A DNA stretch of 32,014 bases from Phycisphaerales bacterium UBA1926 (GTDB lineage Bacteria > Planctomycetota > Phycisphaerae > Phycisphaerales > UBA1924): contig DDFO01000046.1 of NCBI GenBank assembly GCA_002337215.1, positions 17,326 through 49,339 on the forward strand, read 5' to 3'. The first letter of the stretch is position 1. Each line of letters opens with the position of its first letter. Below are positions 31,711-32,014 of the stretch, piece after piece. A program made the translations under genes and the position numbers. Below the pieces are notes generated by a model. That model was not told the origin of the DNA and did not search any database. It saw only the letters and a program-made list of their open reading frames with translations.

Positions 31711-32014
31711 AAAGCCTCGCCTCCTACTGGGCCGTAGAACATCACCCAAGTTGCGAAATCATCAGAGAAGTCCATAAAGCGATGGTCATCCCCTGCGGGC
31801 ACAAAGATCACATCCCCAGGCTTGAACGCCTCGCGCTCGCCGTTGTGCTCGAACAGACCCGATCCACTGGCGATGAAGTAGATCTCATCCCTGTTGTGCG
31901 GCTGCTGCAGATCGACCTTGTCCGGCTTGCAGATCTCGATCTCGAGCGAGCCATGATGGAACAGGCTGATGAAGTTTGCCTCGTGACATGGCTTTGAAAA
32001 GCCGGCACGATGCC
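31707..32014 (-). CDS. Cupin domain protein (partial, runs off the right edge)
   Basis: 101 residues are visible, open to the window edge (start beyond 32014). Reading HRAGFSKPCHEANFISLFHH, then a cupin core: PHNRDEIYFIASGSGLFEHNG with metal-ligand-like His and Glu, then FKPGDVIFVPAGDDHRFMDFSDD with the second His. Small single-domain cupin, probably metal-binding, cytoplasmic as far as visible. It is the first visible gene of a two-gene unit with the SnoaL-like protein, overlapping it by 4 bases. Confidence 0.83.
   Translation of the reverse strand, partial: HRAGFSKPCHEANFISLFHHGSLEIEICKPDKVDLQQPHNRDEIYFIASGSGLFEHNGEREAFKPGDVIFVPAGDDHRFMDFSDDFATWVMFYGPVGGEAL

Noticed and set aside
1..32014. 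tRNA, rRNA, CRISPR arrays, transposase or integrase genes
   Set aside because: Looked for by eye (T-loop motifs, evenly spaced repeats, DDE-type or recombinase proteins) and none was found.

Overview
This window is GC-rich bacterial chromosome with mostly tightly packed genes. I infer a planctomycete, most likely of the class Phycisphaerae. The clues are a secreted protein ending in a PEP-CTERM-like tail (proline-rich motif, hydrophobic helix, RRRR), a small membrane protein with a CPxCG...CPECG zinc ribbon, a large exported tricorn-type protease, and several secreted proteins of families without a known role. No rRNA, tRNA or CRISPR array was seen. The taxonomic call is an inference, not a search result.

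Layout. 1-3757: the end of a membrane protein, an exported protein of unknown function, a deviant P-loop protein with a C-terminal nucleoside-deoxyribosyltransferase-like region, a zinc-ribbon membrane protein and the PEP-CTERM-like protein. 3902-6579: two translationally coupled secreted amidohydrolase-family proteins, of which the second has lost the metal-binding His motif. They converge, across a strong shared terminator (6637-6664), on a tricorn-like protease gene (6687-10043, minus strand).

10246-18067 is the centrepiece: a seven-gene arginine operon argR-argF'-argG-argE'-argB/A-argC-argH. Its gene content and order match the acetylated arginine pathway of Xanthomonas. The transcarbamylase is the N-acetylornithine type (Glu108 corresponds to the specificity-determining Glu92 of the Xanthomonas enzyme), the deacylase is an M20-family N-acetylcitrulline deacetylase, and the kinase is fused to a GNAT domain that would supply N-acetylglutamate synthase. 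argR has a promoter whose predicted start point is the A of its ATG, so its message is probably leaderless, and two ARG-box-like sites cover that promoter. argE' is split by a -1 shift at a run of ten G (13361-13370). argD is not in the window.

18159-22386 (minus strand): a DUF1328-type membrane peptide, a tiny acidic lipoprotein, and a two-gene operon of a GCS2-like carboxylate-amine ligase fused to CBS domains plus an AstE/AspA-type zinc deacylase. 22646-25129: an HxlR regulator divergent from a DUF4437 cupin lipoprotein and a quinone-oxidoreductase-like gene, with a candidate operator between them. 25617-28056: a serine-type glutaminase and an exported protein of unknown function, both minus strand.

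28439-30604 is visibly more AT-rich than the rest: a membrane protein and XRE regulator pair with its own consensus promoter and a dyad at the start point, a lipoprotein and a DUF2306 membrane protein. The right edge (30817-32014, minus strand) holds a SnoaL-like protein coupled to a cupin that runs off the window. Four copies of one roughly 70-bp element, all in the same orientation, sit in the intergenic gaps between 25.4 and 30.7 kb.
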